Source of the DNA: Bradyrhizobium algeriense
Lineage (GTDB): Bacteria; Pseudomonadota; Alphaproteobacteria; Rhizobiales; Xanthobacteraceae
DNA: 64,000 nucleotides
Reading direction: 5' to 3'
Assembly: GCF_003062295.1 (NCBI RefSeq)
Contig: NZ_PYCN01000007.1
Span: 124,001-188,000, forward strand
The position numbers and the translations under genes were made by a program. Position 1 is the first letter of the stretch. Every line of letters begins with the position of its first letter. Below, piece after piece: positions 27,466 through 38,140 of this stretch. The notes under the pieces were generated by a model. The model made no database searches. It saw nothing but the letters and a program-made list of their open reading frames with translations, and was not told where the DNA came from.

Positions 27466-28806
27466 TCACACCATCATCATCACGGGGTTTTCGATCAGCT
27501 GCTTGAAGGCGCCGATTAGCTCGGCGCCGAGCGCGCCGTCGATGGCGCGGTGATCGCAGGACAGCGTCACGCTCATCATCTGCGCGATCTCGATCTTGCC
27601 ATCGCGCACCACGGGACGCTCTTCGCTGGTGCCAACCGCCAGGATCGTCGCATGCGGCGGATTGATCACGGCGGTGAAGTGATTGATGCCGTACATGCCG
27701 AGGTTCGACACCGCCGTGGTGCCGCCCTGATATTCTTCCGGCTTCAGCTTGCGGGCGCGGGCGCGGGCCGCATAGTCCTTCATTTCGGACGAGATGGTGG
27801 ACAGCGTCTTGGTCTCCGCCTTGCGGATGATCGGCGTGATCAGGCCGCCCGGCATGGCGACCGCCACGCCGATGTCGGAATGCTTGTGCTTGAGCATGCC
27901 GCCTTCGGTCCAGCTCACGTTACAGTTCGGAATTTTTTGCAGCGCGACCGCCATCGCCTTGATGACGAAATCGTTGACCGAGAGCTTGTAGAGCGGCTTC
28001 TTTTCCTTGTCCTTGGGTGCGGCGGCATTGATCTCCTCGCGCGCCACAAGCAGCTTGCCGATGTCACAGTCCATCGTCAGGTAGAAAACCGGCACGGTCT
28101 GCACCGAGGCGGTGAGCCGTTGCGCGATGGTGCGGCGCATGCCGTCATGCGGCACAACCTCGTAGGAGCCCTCCTCGAACAAAGCGAGGATCTGCTTGTC
28201 CGACATCCCGGGCGCGAGGCCCGGACCCGCCGCAGGCGCGGCGGCCGGGGCCTTCAGGCCCTTGCCGGATTTCGCACCCTCAACGTCGCGGGCGACGACG
28301 CGGCCATGCGGGCCGGAGCCGTTGATGCGCGAAAGGTCAATGCCGGCGTCCTTGGCAAGACGGCGGGCGAGCGGCGACGAGAAGATGCGCGCGTGACCAT
28401 TGCCTTGCGAAGCGGAAGCCGCCGCCTGCGGCGCCGCAGCCTGCGTCGGCCCGGTTGCTGCGGGTTTTGGCGCGGGCGCGGCGGCAGCTGCCGGCGCCGG
28501 TTTTGCGGCGGGCGCTTCAGCAGTCTTTGGTGCCGGTGCAGCACCGGCTGCCTTCACGTCCTCGCCGTCGCCGGCCAAAACCGCGATGATATCGTTGACC
28601 GGGACGTCCTGCGTCCCTTCAGGCACCAGAATCTTTGCAATCGTTCCCTCATCGACCGCCTCGACCTCCATCGTCGCCTTGTCGGTCTCGATCTCCGCGA
28701 TCACGTCGCCGGACTTGACCTTGTCGCCCTCTTTCTTGAGCCACTTGGCAAGGTTGCCCTTTTCCATCGTGGGCGACAGCGCGGGCATCAAAATGTTGAT
28801 CGGCAT
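27466..28806 (-). CDS. pdhC: Pyruvate dehydrogenase E2, dihydrolipoamide acetyltransferase
   Basis: E2 core of the pyruvate dehydrogenase complex, 446 residues from the ATG at 28806 ([14 protein letters not shown]). The lipoyl domain (1-76) has lysine in [11 protein letters not shown]. An Ala/Pro linker leads to the E3/E1-binding domain ([23 protein letters not shown], about 140-180). The acetyltransferase domain follows, with the active-site [16 protein letters not shown] at the end. It transfers acetyl groups from lipoate to CoA. The start is 3 bp after the DUF5076 gene stop, so both are in the pdhA-pdhB-DUF5076-pdhC operon. Confidence 0.97.
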   Translation of the reverse strand: MPINILMPALSPTMEKGNLAKWLKKEGDKVKSGDVIAEIETDKATMEVEAVDEGTIAKILVPEGTQDVPVNDIIAVLAGDGEDVKAAGAAPAPKTAEAPAAKPAPAAAAAPAPKPAATGPTQAAAPQAAASASQGNGHARIFSSPLARRLAKDAGIDLSRINGSGPHGRVVARDVEGAKSGKGLKAPAAAPAAGPGLAPGMSDKQILALFEEGSYEVVPHDGMRRTIAQRLTASVQTVPVFYLTMDCDIGKLLVAREEINAAAPKDKEKKPLYKLSVNDFVIKAMAVALQKIPNCNVSWTEGGMLKHKHSDIGVAVAMPGGLITPIIRKAETKTLSTISSEMKDYAARARARKLKPEEYQGGTTAVSNLGMYGINHFTAVINPPHATILAVGTSEERPVVRDGKIEIAQMMSVTLSCDHRAIDGALGAELIGAFKQLIENPVMMMV

Positions 28807-28808
28807 TG

Positions 28809-29114
28809 TCAGTGACCTTGTTGCGACCGGGGCATGGTTGAGCCCATATCGGTCGGCCGGTTGATTTCGGCTTCGAACATGTCGACGATACGCGTCAGCG
28901 CCTCGTCTTCGGTGTAGCCGCTCTCGCGGGCATAGGCGCGGGCAGCGTGGCGCGCGATATCGACCAGAAGCATGCCCCACATGTCAGGCTCCTCGAAGGC
29001 GCGCTGGAACGCGATCGAGAGCCCGCCGTCGACCACGAAGGCGCGCAGCACTTCGACGGCATCCTCGCGGCCGATGACGTCGGGCGGCAGCGGCTGTTCG
29101 TTGGGACCGGCCAT
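28809..29114 (-). CDS. DUF5076 domain protein
   Basis: A 101-residue soluble protein. It contains [21 protein letters not shown] and [17 protein letters not shown], which match my memory of DUF5076, and a helical C-terminal half ([16 protein letters not shown]). It is tightly placed between pdhB (6 bp) and pdhC (2 bp), an order found in related alphaproteobacteria. Its function is unknown. A role as accessory or assembly factor of the pyruvate dehydrogenase complex is inferred from position only. Confidence 0.8.
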   Translation of the reverse strand: MAGPNEQPLPPDVIGREDAVEVLRAFVVDGGLSIAFQRAFEEPDMWGMLLVDIARHAARAYARESGYTEDEALTRIVDMFEAEINRPTDMGSTMPRSQQGH

Positions 29115-29120
29115 ATCGAC

Positions 29121-30542
29121 CTACCGATAGGCAACGGCTTTGGCGGCCGCGACCACCTCGGCCACGTTGGGCAATGCGAGCTTCTCGAGGTTGGCCGCAT
29201 AAGGCATCGGCACGTCCTTGCCGGACACCCGCGCCACCGGCGCGTCGAGATAGTCGAAGGCGTGCTCCATGATGCGGGCGGCGATCTCGGCGCCGACGCC
29301 CGACTGCTGCCAGCCTTCTTCCACCGTCACCGCGCGGCCGGTCTTCTTCACGGATGCAACGATGGTCTCGGTGTCCATCGGACGCAGCGTGCGCAGGTCG
29401 ATCACCTCGGCCTCGATGCCTTGCTTGGCCAGTTCGTCGGCGGCCTTCAGCGCGTAGGTCATGCCGTTCGACCACGAGATCAGCGTCACGTCCTTGCCCG
29501 ACCGCACGATCCGCGCCTTTCCGATCGGGATCACGTAATCGTCGAGTTTTGGCACCTCGCCGGTGTGGCCGTACAAAACCTCGTTTTCGAGGAAGATGAC
29601 CGGATTGGGATCGCGGATCGCGGCTTTCAGCAGCCCCTTGTAGTCGGCGGCCGAGAACGGCGCGATCACTTTCAAGCCGGGAATCTGCGAGTACCAGGCC
29701 GAGTAATCCTGGCTGTGCTGGGCGGCGACGCGGGCGGCGGCGCCGTTCGGGCCGCGGAACACGATCGAACAGCCCATCTGGCCGCCCGACATGTACAGCG
29801 TCTTGGCCGCGGAGTTGATGATCTGGTCGATCGCCTGCATGGCGAAGTTGAAGGTCATGAATTCGACGATCGGCTTCAGCCCGGACATCGCAGCACCAAC
29901 GCCGACGCCGGCAAAACCGTGCTCGGTGATCGGAGTATCGATCACGCGCCGCGCGCCGAACTCCTGCAGCAGGCCTTGGGTGACCTTGTAGGCGCCCTGA
30001 TATTCCGCGACCTCTTCGCCCATCACGAACACGTCGGCGTCGCGCCGCATCTCCTCGGCCATCGCATCGCGCAGCGCTTCGCGGATGGTCTGGGTGATCA
30101 TCTCGGTGCCCGCAGGGACTTCCGGATCGGGTTCGGCGACGGCGGCCGGCGGCGCCTTTGCCTCGGCCTTCGGCTGGGGCGCCTTTGCCTCGGCCTTCGG
30201 CTGGGGCGCTTCTGCCTTTGCTTCGGCTGATGGTGCTGATTCCGCGGCCTTCGCCGCTGGCACGGGTGCGGCCATCTTGCCGAGATCGGCAGCGCTCTCG
30301 CCGTCGGCCAGAATGGTCGCGATCGGTGTATTGACTGCGACGTCGGCGGTGCCTTCGGGGATCAATATCCTGCCGAGCGTGCCCTCATCGGTCGCCTCGA
30401 CTTCCATCGTCGCCTTGTCGGTTTCGATCTCGGCGATGACATCGCCCGACTTGATCGTCTCGCCTTCCTTCTTCAGCCACTTCGCAAGGTTGCCCTTTTC
30501 CATGGTGGGCGACAGCGCAGGCATCAGCACTTGAATGGGCAT
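29121..30542 (-). CDS. pdhB: Pyruvate dehydrogenase E1 beta with N-terminal lipoyl domain
   Basis: E1-beta of 473 residues from the ATG at 30542 ([17 protein letters not shown]). Residues 1-78 are a complete lipoyl domain with [12 protein letters not shown] flexible linker of about 60 residues, partly built of two 9-residue APQPKAEAK repeats, leads to the transketolase-like beta subunit (from about 140, [14 protein letters not shown]). Features such as [20 protein letters not shown] and [20 protein letters not shown] are typical. Extra lipoyl domains on E1-beta are known in alphaproteobacteria; this one nearly copies the pdhC lipoyl domain. Confidence 0.96.
   Translation of the reverse strand: MPIQVLMPALSPTMEKGNLAKWLKKEGETIKSGDVIAEIETDKATMEVEATDEGTLGRILIPEGTADVAVNTPIATILADGESAADLGKMAAPVPAAKAAESAPSAEAKAEAPQPKAEAKAPQPKAEAKAPPAAVAEPDPEVPAGTEMITQTIREALRDAMAEEMRRDADVFVMGEEVAEYQGAYKVTQGLLQEFGARRVIDTPITEHGFAGVGVGAAMSGLKPIVEFMTFNFAMQAIDQIINSAAKTLYMSGGQMGCSIVFRGPNGAAARVAAQHSQDYSAWYSQIPGLKVIAPFSAADYKGLLKAAIRDPNPVIFLENEVLYGHTGEVPKLDDYVIPIGKARIVRSGKDVTLISWSNGMTYALKAADELAKQGIEAEVIDLRTLRPMDTETIVASVKKTGRAVTVEEGWQQSGVGAEIAARIMEHAFDYLDAPVARVSGKDVPMPYAANLEKLALPNVAEVVAAAKAVAYR
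30155..30208. repeat. 27-bp in-frame tandem repeat in pdhB linker
   Basis: Two exact 27-bp copies (30155-30181 and 30182-30208) encode [13 protein letters not shown] linker units, and a partial third follows. Copy number could vary without changing frame. Confidence 0.85.
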
Positions 30543-30644
30543 ATCGGCTCCCGAAATCACTTGTCAGTTGGTTCTGCGCTGGTTTGGTTTGCACGTCGCC
30601 AGAGTCGCAGAACCGGTCCCACTTTTTGCGGAATATTGGTTGAA

Positions 30645-31670
30645 CTACCTGTAGATGTCGGTCCAGAGCTCGGAAGGATCGGGCTCGGGATCGCGCTGGG
30701 CGAAATCCGCCGAGGCGTTGACGATCTCGCGCACCTCGGCGTCGATGGCCTTCAATTCCTGCTCGCTGACCTTGGCGGCCAGGAGACGATTGCGCACCTG
30801 CTCGATGGGATCCTGATCGGTGCGGATCTTCTCGACCTCTTCGCGGGTCCGGTATTTGGCCGGATCGGACATCGAGTGGCCGCGGTAGCGGTAGGTCTGC
30901 ATTTCCAGGATGAACGGCCCCTTGCCGGCGCGGCACCAGGCGACCGCCTCGTCGCCCGCCGCCTTGACGGCGCGGACGTCCATGCCGTCGACCTGCTGGC
31001 CCGGAATGTTGAAGGAGGCGCCGCGCTTGGAAAAATCGGTCAGGGCCGAGGAGCGCGTCACCGACGTGCCCATGGCGTAGCGGTTGTTCTCGATCACATA
31101 GATCACCGGAAGCTTCCACAGCTCCGCCATGTTGAAGCTCTCGTAGACCTGGCCCTGATTGGACGCGCCGTCGCCGAAATAGGCGATGCTGACGAAATCA
31201 TTGCCGCGGTAGCGGTTGGCAAAGGCGAGTCCCGTCCCGAGCGAAACCTGGGCGCCGACGATGCCGTGGCCGCCGAAGAAATTCTTCTCCATGCTGAACA
31301 TGTGCATGGAGCCGCCCTTGCCCTTGGAATAGCCGCCGCGACGTCCGGTGAGTTCGGCCATTACGCCATTGGCGTCCATCCCGCAGGCCAGCATGTGGCC
31401 GTGGTCACGGTATCCGGTTATGACCTGGTCGCCCTGCTTCAGGGCCATCTGCATCCCGACGACCACGGCTTCCTGGCCGATATAGAGATGGCAGAAACCG
31501 CCGATCGCACCCATGCCGTAGAGCTGGCCGGCCTTTTCCTCGAAGCGGCGGATCAACAGCATGTCCCGCAGCGCGGCCAGCTCCTGCGCCTTGGTGAATT
31601 CCGGTGGGGACCCGTTTGCCTTCTCCTGCTCTGTTTCCTTCGCGACGACGCTTTTCTTGGGTGCAGCCAT
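30645..31670 (-). CDS. pdhA: Pyruvate dehydrogenase E1 alpha
   Basis: TPP-dependent E1-alpha of 341 residues. The TPP motif GDGASNQGQVYESFNMAELWKLPVIYVIENN is present. The phosphorylation-loop homologue RYRGHSMSDPAKYRTREEV and the substrate region GFCHLYIGQEAVVVGM are also typical. It decarboxylates pyruvate together with pdhB. An Ala/Lys-rich N-terminus of about 20 residues precedes the core. It is the first gene of the pdh operon, with a 102-bp gap before pdhB that may allow some independent control. Confidence 0.97.
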   Translation of the reverse strand: MAAPKKSVVAKETEQEKANGSPPEFTKAQELAALRDMLLIRRFEEKAGQLYGMGAIGGFCHLYIGQEAVVVGMQMALKQGDQVITGYRDHGHMLACGMDANGVMAELTGRRGGYSKGKGGSMHMFSMEKNFFGGHGIVGAQVSLGTGLAFANRYRGNDFVSIAYFGDGASNQGQVYESFNMAELWKLPVIYVIENNRYAMGTSVTRSSALTDFSKRGASFNIPGQQVDGMDVRAVKAAGDEAVAWCRAGKGPFILEMQTYRYRGHSMSDPAKYRTREEVEKIRTDQDPIEQVRNRLLAAKVSEQELKAIDAEVREIVNASADFAQRDPEPDPSELWTDIYR

Positions 31671-31870
31671 GGCAATTCCGGGTGAGAGAGAGACGGATCA
31701 GCCCTCTCTAACCCAACTCAAACCGGCGTGAAAGGATTGCCTGCGCTGGAGAAAATATTGCTATGCCGCACTGCAGCGCAGCGAGACATTTTCGAAATCG
31801 ATTTGGCGATTTTTTGAAATTTGCGGACACGCGCCGACATGAGACCGCTTTCGTGACAGCGGTTTGAAAA

Positions 31871-32188
31871 TCAGTTCGGCTTGATGGTCCGGACCAGATC
31901 GCGCGGGTTGGCGTAGTCGAGCTGGAAGCGTGCGCGCTCGTCCAGCATATCAGGGTCGACCCGGTCGGACCGCAGCAGCGACACCCGCTGCTCGCCCTGC
32001 GCCCGCTCCCGCTTCAGCCGCGCCAGTTCCGAGGTCAGCGCGATGATCTCCTGATCGAGTTCCTGGCGCGCGTTCAGCCCGTATTTGCCGGTATAGGCGT
32101 TGACGCCGAAATAGCCGACCATCAGCGCCGCCATCGTGTAGAGGGCGAGGCCGGTCAGGATGGATTTCAGGCGCGTGCGGGAGACCAT
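31871..32188 (-). CDS. ftsB: FtsB/DivIC-like septum formation initiator
   Basis: A 105-residue bitopic membrane protein. One helix (about residues 12-30, TGLALYTMAALMVGYFGVNAY) is followed by a coiled coil (about 40-75, LDQEIIALTSELARLKRERAQGEQRV), and a short C-terminal tail ends VRTIKPN. This is the FtsB layout, which bridges FtsL and FtsQ in the divisome. It lies between eno and pdhA as in other alphaproteobacteria of this group. It is probably transcribed alone here because a repeat and the FMN reductase separate it from eno. Confidence 0.85.
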   Translation of the reverse strand: MVSRTRLKSILTGLALYTMAALMVGYFGVNAYTGKYGLNARQELDQEIIALTSELARLKRERAQGEQRVSLLRSDRVDPDMLDERARFQLDYANPRDLVRTIKPN

Positions 32189-32264
32189 GCGCCAAGATGC
32201 GACGGCCGGGTTAATGGAATCCTAAGATGGCAGGTGTGGGCAATGAGGACCGCCCTCCCTCCCC

Positions 32265-32343
32265 CGTCATTGCGAGCGCAGCGAAGCAATCCATCATTCG
32301 GCTATGCCGCGCTATGGATTGCTTCGCTTCGCTCGCAATGACG
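32265..32343. repeat. Palindromic dispersed repeat, CATTGCGAG family, copy 3
   Basis: Arms at 32265-32294 and 32314-32343 form a 30-bp inverted repeat with one mismatch around a 19-nt loop. Both arms match those of the element at 5001-5078 except for one base. It lies between the ftsB-like gene and the FMN reductase. Confidence 0.9.
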
Positions 32344-32356
32344 TGGATGGGTCTGC

Positions 32357-32908
32357 CTACCCGTTCTGCTTCTCGATGAACGCAGCGAACGCGCCGAGAT
32401 ACTGCTGCAGCACCTTCTGCACGGCCTCCTTGATCAACTCACCCTTGTCGTCGAAGGCGTCGCCGACGCCGTTGACGTAGATCTCGGGCTGGCCGAGGAT
32501 CGGCCCGGCAATGCCGGACAGGATGTTCTGCAGATGCTTGGTCGCGCTGATGCCGCCGAGCGCGCCGGGCGAGTTGCTGACAATGCCGACCGGCTTGCCG
32601 AGGAACGAGCTCTTGCCATAGGGGCGCGAGCCGACGTCGATGGCGTTCTTCAACACGCCAGGGATCGAGCGGTTATATTCAGGGGTCACGAACAGCACGC
32701 CGTTCGACTTCTGCAGCTTCTCGCGGAACGCCAGCCAGTCGGCCGGAGGTGCGGCTTCCAGATCCTGGTTGAAGAAGGAAATATCGCCCAGCGTAGTGAC
32801 GTCGAGCTTCAGCGAAGCCGGCGCGAGCTTGGCCAAAGCGTTGGCGATCTTGAGCGAGAAACCCTCCTTGCGGAGGCTGCCGACGATGGTGACGATGGTG
32901 TGGGCCAT
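32357..32908 (-). CDS. NADPH-dependent FMN reductase
   Basis: A flavodoxin-fold reductase of 183 residues from the ATG at 32908 (MAHTIVTIVGSLRKEG). FMN phosphate contacts are in GSLRKEGFSLKIANAL, and the isoalloxazine loop is FVTPEYNRSIPGVLKNAIDVGSRP. It belongs to the ArsH/ChrR/YieF-like group that reduces quinones, chromate or azo compounds with FMN. Which substrate applies here cannot be told. An in-frame upstream ATG (32944) would add 12 residues and has poorer context. Confidence 0.9.
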   Translation of the reverse strand: MAHTIVTIVGSLRKEGFSLKIANALAKLAPASLKLDVTTLGDISFFNQDLEAAPPADWLAFREKLQKSNGVLFVTPEYNRSIPGVLKNAIDVGSRPYGKSSFLGKPVGIVSNSPGALGGISATKHLQNILSGIAGPILGQPEIYVNGVGDAFDDKGELIKEAVQKVLQQYLGAFAAFIEKQNG

Positions 32909-33182
32909 GGATTTTCCTTGTGAAGCTGGACGCCTGCCCCTCACCTAACGATATCGCCAGATAGATGCAAGCGCATGAACCGTGCAATTTCGGAAACGCA
33001 TCGTTTTTGAAACTGGCCGAGGGAATTGGGTCCCGGGGCAGACGGACAAGGCCGTGCTGGGCCAGAAGCTGAGATGCCCCGACGCGCAGCCCGGTCCGCT
33101 TCGGCGCCAAATTGCGGACGTGTTCGTTTGACTATATGCAAGCAAAACGCGGCGTCTTCGGCCGACCAACGAGAAGCGAACG

Positions 33183-34298
33183 ATGGCAGAACGCAAAACG
33201 AGGGTCGCCATCCTGTTCGGCGGGCGCTCCGCGGAGCACGACGTATCCAGGGCGTCCGCAGCGAACGTGCTTCGCTCCCTCGACCCCAGCCGTTATGATG
33301 TCACGCTGATCGGCATCGCCAGGGATGGCCGCTGGATTGTCGCCGACGCGGGCAATGGCGCCGGCATCGGCGCTGTTGCGCTGGCCATTCCGGACGATGG
33401 ACCGCAGCTGACCCTGTTGCCGGGCGGACATGGCCGTGCACTGGTTCTTGAGCGGAATACGGCAGGGATTCGGGAATTGCCGGCGTTCGATCTCTTCTTC
33501 CCGGTCCTGCACGGCCCCAACGGCGAGGATGGCACGGTTCAGGGCGCGCTCGAACTATGCGACGTGGCCTACGTAGGCTCGCGTGTGATGGGATCGGCGG
33601 CATCGATGGACAAGGATGTCGCAAAGCGGCTGATGCGCGACGCGGGCCTGCCGGTCGTGCCCTATGTCGCCATGTCGGCCATGTCACCGCTCACGTATGA
33701 CGATGCGGTCGGCGCCGTTGGCTCGCCGGAGGTCTTCGTCAAGCCGGCCAACATGGGTTCGTCGGTGGGCGTATCGAAGGCTCGAACCGCGCAAGAGTTC
33801 GAAGCTTGCTGCGGGTTGGCGTTTCGCTTCGACAGGAAGATACTGATTGAGCGATGTGTCGCCCCGGTGCGGGAAATCGAGTGCTCCGTGCTTGAAGACG
33901 CGAATGGCAACATCCGTGCGTCGCAACTCGGAGAGATCGTCCCCGCCGACAAGCACGGTTTCTATTCTTACGATGCGAAGTACCTTGACGATGATGGCGC
34001 CGCTCTTCAGGTTCCGGCCGATGTGCCCCCACCGGTGGCCGACCGCATCAGGGAATTCGCAATCAAGACGTTCCGCGTGCTGGGCTGTGAAGGAATGGCG
34101 CGCGTCGATTTCTTTCTCAACGGCGAGCAGGTATTCGTGAACGAAGCCAATACCCTTCCCGGCTTCACCAATATCAGCATGTACCCGCGGCTATGGCAGG
34201 CCAGCGGGTTATCACAATCCGACCTTATGGATGTGCTGATCGGCCATGCACTGGAACGTCACAAGAGATCCAGGAACCTGGCTTTCCAGCGCGAGTAG
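33183..34298 (+). CDS. ddl: D-alanine--D-alanine ligase (stand-alone)
   Basis: ATP-grasp ligase of 371 residues making the D-Ala-D-Ala dipeptide of peptidoglycan. N-terminal VAILFGGRSAEHDVSRASA matches the Ddl pattern, followed by HGPNGEDGTVQGALEL, the ATP-grasp core (VKPANMGSSVGVSKA), and the metal/ligand site VNEANTLPGFTNISMYP. It is longer than DdlB (about 305 residues) and closer to the DdlA type. It is not in a mur/fts cluster, so it is probably a second ligase. The gene is flanked by unrelated genes in opposite orientation. Confidence 0.93.
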   Translation: MAERKTRVAILFGGRSAEHDVSRASAANVLRSLDPSRYDVTLIGIARDGRWIVADAGNGAGIGAVALAIPDDGPQLTLLPGGHGRALVLERNTAGIRELPAFDLFFPVLHGPNGEDGTVQGALELCDVAYVGSRVMGSAASMDKDVAKRLMRDAGLPVVPYVAMSAMSPLTYDDAVGAVGSPEVFVKPANMGSSVGVSKARTAQEFEACCGLAFRFDRKILIERCVAPVREIECSVLEDANGNIRASQLGEIVPADKHGFYSYDAKYLDDDGAALQVPADVPPPVADRIREFAIKTFRVLGCEGMARVDFFLNGEQVFVNEANTLPGFTNISMYPRLWQASGLSQSDLMDVLIGHALERHKRSRNLAFQRE

Positions 34299-34434
34299 AA
34301 TAGGCACGCCGCCTCGCTTTCGCCGGCCAAATCAATCGGCCGCCGAAGAGCCGCCGCTGCGGCCCTTCACCATCAGTCATGGCGAATACTCCCCAGCGCT
34401 GGTTGCGGTTGTTCCGCATTCATTTGCGCCGCAA

Positions 34435-34460
34435 GCGTTCTCCCGTCGCCGGGAGAACGC
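34435..34460. terminator. Stem-loop between ddl and the oxidoreductase gene
   Basis: A perfect 11-bp stem GCGTTCTCCCG / CGGGAGAACGC with a TCGC loop lies in the gap of two convergent genes. It could terminate both transcripts, but no T-run follows on either side. It may also be a degraded dispersed repeat. Confidence 0.55.
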
Positions 34461-34501
34461 AAGCCGGATTTGCCAGGGAAGCGAGCCGCCTGCTGTCGTC
34501 G

Positions 34502-35638
34502 TCAGCCCTTGTTGGGGTTGATCAGGAATTTCTCGCCGGTGGCGCGTTTGTTGTAGACCGCGATGTTGGAGAGCTGCAGCGTCTCCTGCAGCGACACCAC
34601 CTGCGTGTAGTGGCTGGCGAAGGTGGTCCTGAGTTCGGAAGCGACGCGCTGGCGCAGCTTGCCGATTTCGGCGGGGCCGATCTTCTGCAGGAACGGTGTC
34701 AGCAGCCAGCCGCCGACGCCCCAGGTCAGGCCGAACGCCCGGCTCAGTTCGGTCGGACGGTTGTCGAGGCTGCCGTAGATGTAGACCTGCTTGTACACGT
34801 TCGAGCCGTAGCGGCTGTATTCCTTGGCGGTCTTGTTGGCCGCACTCTCCATGCAGGTGAGGATCTGCCCCGCGAGCTTGCCGCCGCCGATGGCGTCGAA
34901 CGCAATCGTGGCGCCAGTTTCCACCAGCGCATTGGTCAGATCGTCCATGAAGCTGTCTGCGGTGGAATCGACGACATGCTTGGCGCCGATCTTGTGCAGG
35001 ATATCCGCCTGCTCCTTGCTGCGCACGATGTTGACGAGGCCGATACCGTCCTTGATGCAGATCTTGTTGAGCATCTGCCCGAGGTTCGAGGCGGCCGCCG
35101 TATGCACCAGCGCCTTGTGATTCTCGCGCCGCATGGTCTCGGTCATGCCGAGCGCGGTCAGCGGGTTGACGAACCACGACGCGCCGTCGGCAGGCGTGGT
35201 GCCGGCCGGGAGCTCCATAACGTCCCTCACCTTCATGGTGCGATACTGCGAGTACATCGCGCCGCCGATCATCGAGACATTCTTGCCCATCAGCGCCTTG
35301 GCGGCATCCGAGGATCCGGTCCTGATCACCACGCCGGCGCCCTCGTTGCCCACGGGGAGCGACTGGTCGAGCCTCGCCGCCATCATCCGCAGGGCGGCTT
35401 CCGGCATTTTTGCGGTGACCACAGGTGTGTCCTCGCTGCCTGAAACCTTGGCGGTCGACATGTCGGCCGGGCCGATCAGGAGCCCGAGATCGGACGGGTT
35501 GATCGGCGTCGCCTCGACCCGGACCACGACTTCGTCGTCGGCCGGCTCGGGCGTCGGGACGTCCACCAGCGACAGTTCGAGTTCGCCGCTCTTCTTGAGC
35601 AGCGAACGCAGTTGCAGCCCGCTTTTGCCGTCGCTCAT
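34502..35638 (-). CDS. MDR family NAD(P)H-dependent oxidoreductase
   Basis: A medium-chain dehydrogenase/reductase of 378 residues. The GroES-like N-domain contains VVVRVEATPINPSDLGLLIG, with PSD in place of a catalytic-zinc Cys, so this is a zinc-free quinone-oxidoreductase-like member. The Rossmann part includes HTAAASNLGQMLNKI and VNIVRSKEQADILHKIGAKHVVDS. Reduction of quinones or enoyl compounds is likely. It is 49 bp downstream of eno on the same strand. A link with glycolysis is not implied. Confidence 0.88.
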   Translation of the reverse strand: MSDGKSGLQLRSLLKKSGELELSLVDVPTPEPADDEVVVRVEATPINPSDLGLLIGPADMSTAKVSGSEDTPVVTAKMPEAALRMMAARLDQSLPVGNEGAGVVIRTGSSDAAKALMGKNVSMIGGAMYSQYRTMKVRDVMELPAGTTPADGASWFVNPLTALGMTETMRRENHKALVHTAAASNLGQMLNKICIKDGIGLVNIVRSKEQADILHKIGAKHVVDSTADSFMDDLTNALVETGATIAFDAIGGGKLAGQILTCMESAANKTAKEYSRYGSNVYKQVYIYGSLDNRPTELSRAFGLTWGVGGWLLTPFLQKIGPAEIGKLRQRVASELRTTFASHYTQVVSLQETLQLSNIAVYNKRATGEKFLINPNKG

Positions 35639-35687
35639 CGTACGTCCTCCCCCGTTTGTGTTGGTTATATCTGGATGCGCCGTTGCG

Positions 35688-36974
<1,287 letters not shown>

Positions 36975-37147
36975 TTAAACTTTCCTGGGAGTGGTGGGTC
37001 AGGTTCGGGGGCGTCTTACACGGCAAGCAAGCAAATGTGAACGCTTGACGGGCCGCCTTTTCCGGACGGTAGGATTGGGTCAGGATAGACTGCTCCAAGG
37101 TTGATATCGGCGTCCAAACCTTCACGTTCATAAGTCGGGGTAACGCA

Positions 37148-38140
37148 ATGAATCGCCGCCAGTTTCTTGGAACCGCCGCCGCTGGAATCCTCGCTGCGCC
37201 CGCCTTCCTGCGCCACGCCGACGCCCAGGAAGGCCCGTTCCGCGTCAAATATTATCCAGTCAAATCAGGCATGGGCTCCCGCGACACCACCCCTGCGCCC
37301 GACGGCACGATCTGGTTCTGCGGCCAGCGCAACGGCACGTTGGGACGTCTCGATCCCCGCGACGGCTCCTACAAACTGGTCGACCTCGGCAAGGGCGCGG
37401 CGCCCCATGGCGTCATCATCGGTCCTGATGGAGCGCCCTGGGTGACCGAAGGCGGCCAGAACGCGATTGCGCGCGTCGACCCCGGCGACCACAAGGTGAC
37501 GCTGTTCCGCCTGCCCGAAAAGGAAAGCTACGCCAACCTCAACACCGCCGTGTTCGACAAGAACGGCATCTACTGGTTCACCGGCCAGTCCGGCATCTAT
37601 GGCCGGCTCGACCCGAAATCGGGCGACATGACCGTGTTCAAGTCGCCGCGCGGGCGCGGCACCTACGGCATGACGGTCACGCCGAAAGGCGACATCTGGT
37701 ACGCCTCGCTCGCCGGCAACCACATTGCCAAAATCGATCTGGCGACCGGCAACGCGACCGTGGTCGAGCCGCCGACCCCCAACCAGGGCGCACGCCGGGT
37801 GTGGTCGGACTCCAAGGGCCGCATCTGGGTCAGCGAGTGGAACAGCGGCAATGTGTCGATGCACGATCCCGCCGACGGCTCCTGGAAGGCATGGAAGCTG
37901 CCAGGCAGCAATCCGCGCACCTATGCCGTCTATGTCGACGACAAGGACAAGGTCTGGGTCACCGATTTCGGGGCGAACGCAATCGTGCGCTTCGATCCCG
38001 TGACGGAAAAGTTCAATGCGTTCCCGAGCGACAAATCGGGCGCGAATGTGCGCCAGCTCGACGGCCGGCCCGGCGAAACCTGGGGCGGCGAATCCGGCAA
38101 TGACCGCCTCGTCGTGATCCAGACGGTCGCGCCTGCGTGA
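37148..38140 (+). CDS. TAT-exported beta-propeller, virginiamycin B lyase-like
   Basis: A 330-residue protein with a TAT-type signal (NRRQFLGTAAAGILAAPAFL). The mature part is a six-bladed propeller with repeats such as PDGTIWFCGQRNGTLGRLD, GAPWVTEGGQNAIARVD, IYWFTGQSGIYGRLD, IWVSEWNSGNVSMHD and KVWVTDFGANAIVRFD. This is the streptogramin lyase (Vgb) architecture, but I cannot place the His/Glu/His catalytic set of true Vgb with confidence. An antibiotic-lyase function should not be assumed. The stop overlaps the start of a c-type cytochrome gene (GTGA), so a periplasmic redox role is plausible. Confidence 0.85.
   Translation: MNRRQFLGTAAAGILAAPAFLRHADAQEGPFRVKYYPVKSGMGSRDTTPAPDGTIWFCGQRNGTLGRLDPRDGSYKLVDLGKGAAPHGVIIGPDGAPWVTEGGQNAIARVDPGDHKVTLFRLPEKESYANLNTAVFDKNGIYWFTGQSGIYGRLDPKSGDMTVFKSPRGRGTYGMTVTPKGDIWYASLAGNHIAKIDLATGNATVVEPPTPNQGARRVWSDSKGRIWVSEWNSGNVSMHDPADGSWKAWKLPGSNPRTYAVYVDDKDKVWVTDFGANAIVRFDPVTEKFNAFPSDKSGANVRQLDGRPGETWGGESGNDRLVVIQTVAPA

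Noticed and set aside
28947..30230. 427-residue plus-strand frame across pdhB and the DUF5076 gene
   Set aside because: It is antisense to a canonical pdhB. The composition (His, Asp, Arg, Gly) is that of a reverse shadow.
34435..34460. Hairpin as an attachment site or integron element
   Set aside because: It is a simple inverted repeat between convergent genes with no integrase nearby and no direct repeats.
37148..38140. Firm annotation as virginiamycin B lyase (antibiotic resistance)
   Set aside because: The propeller fold is shared by many proteins and the lyase catalytic residues could not be placed with confidence.
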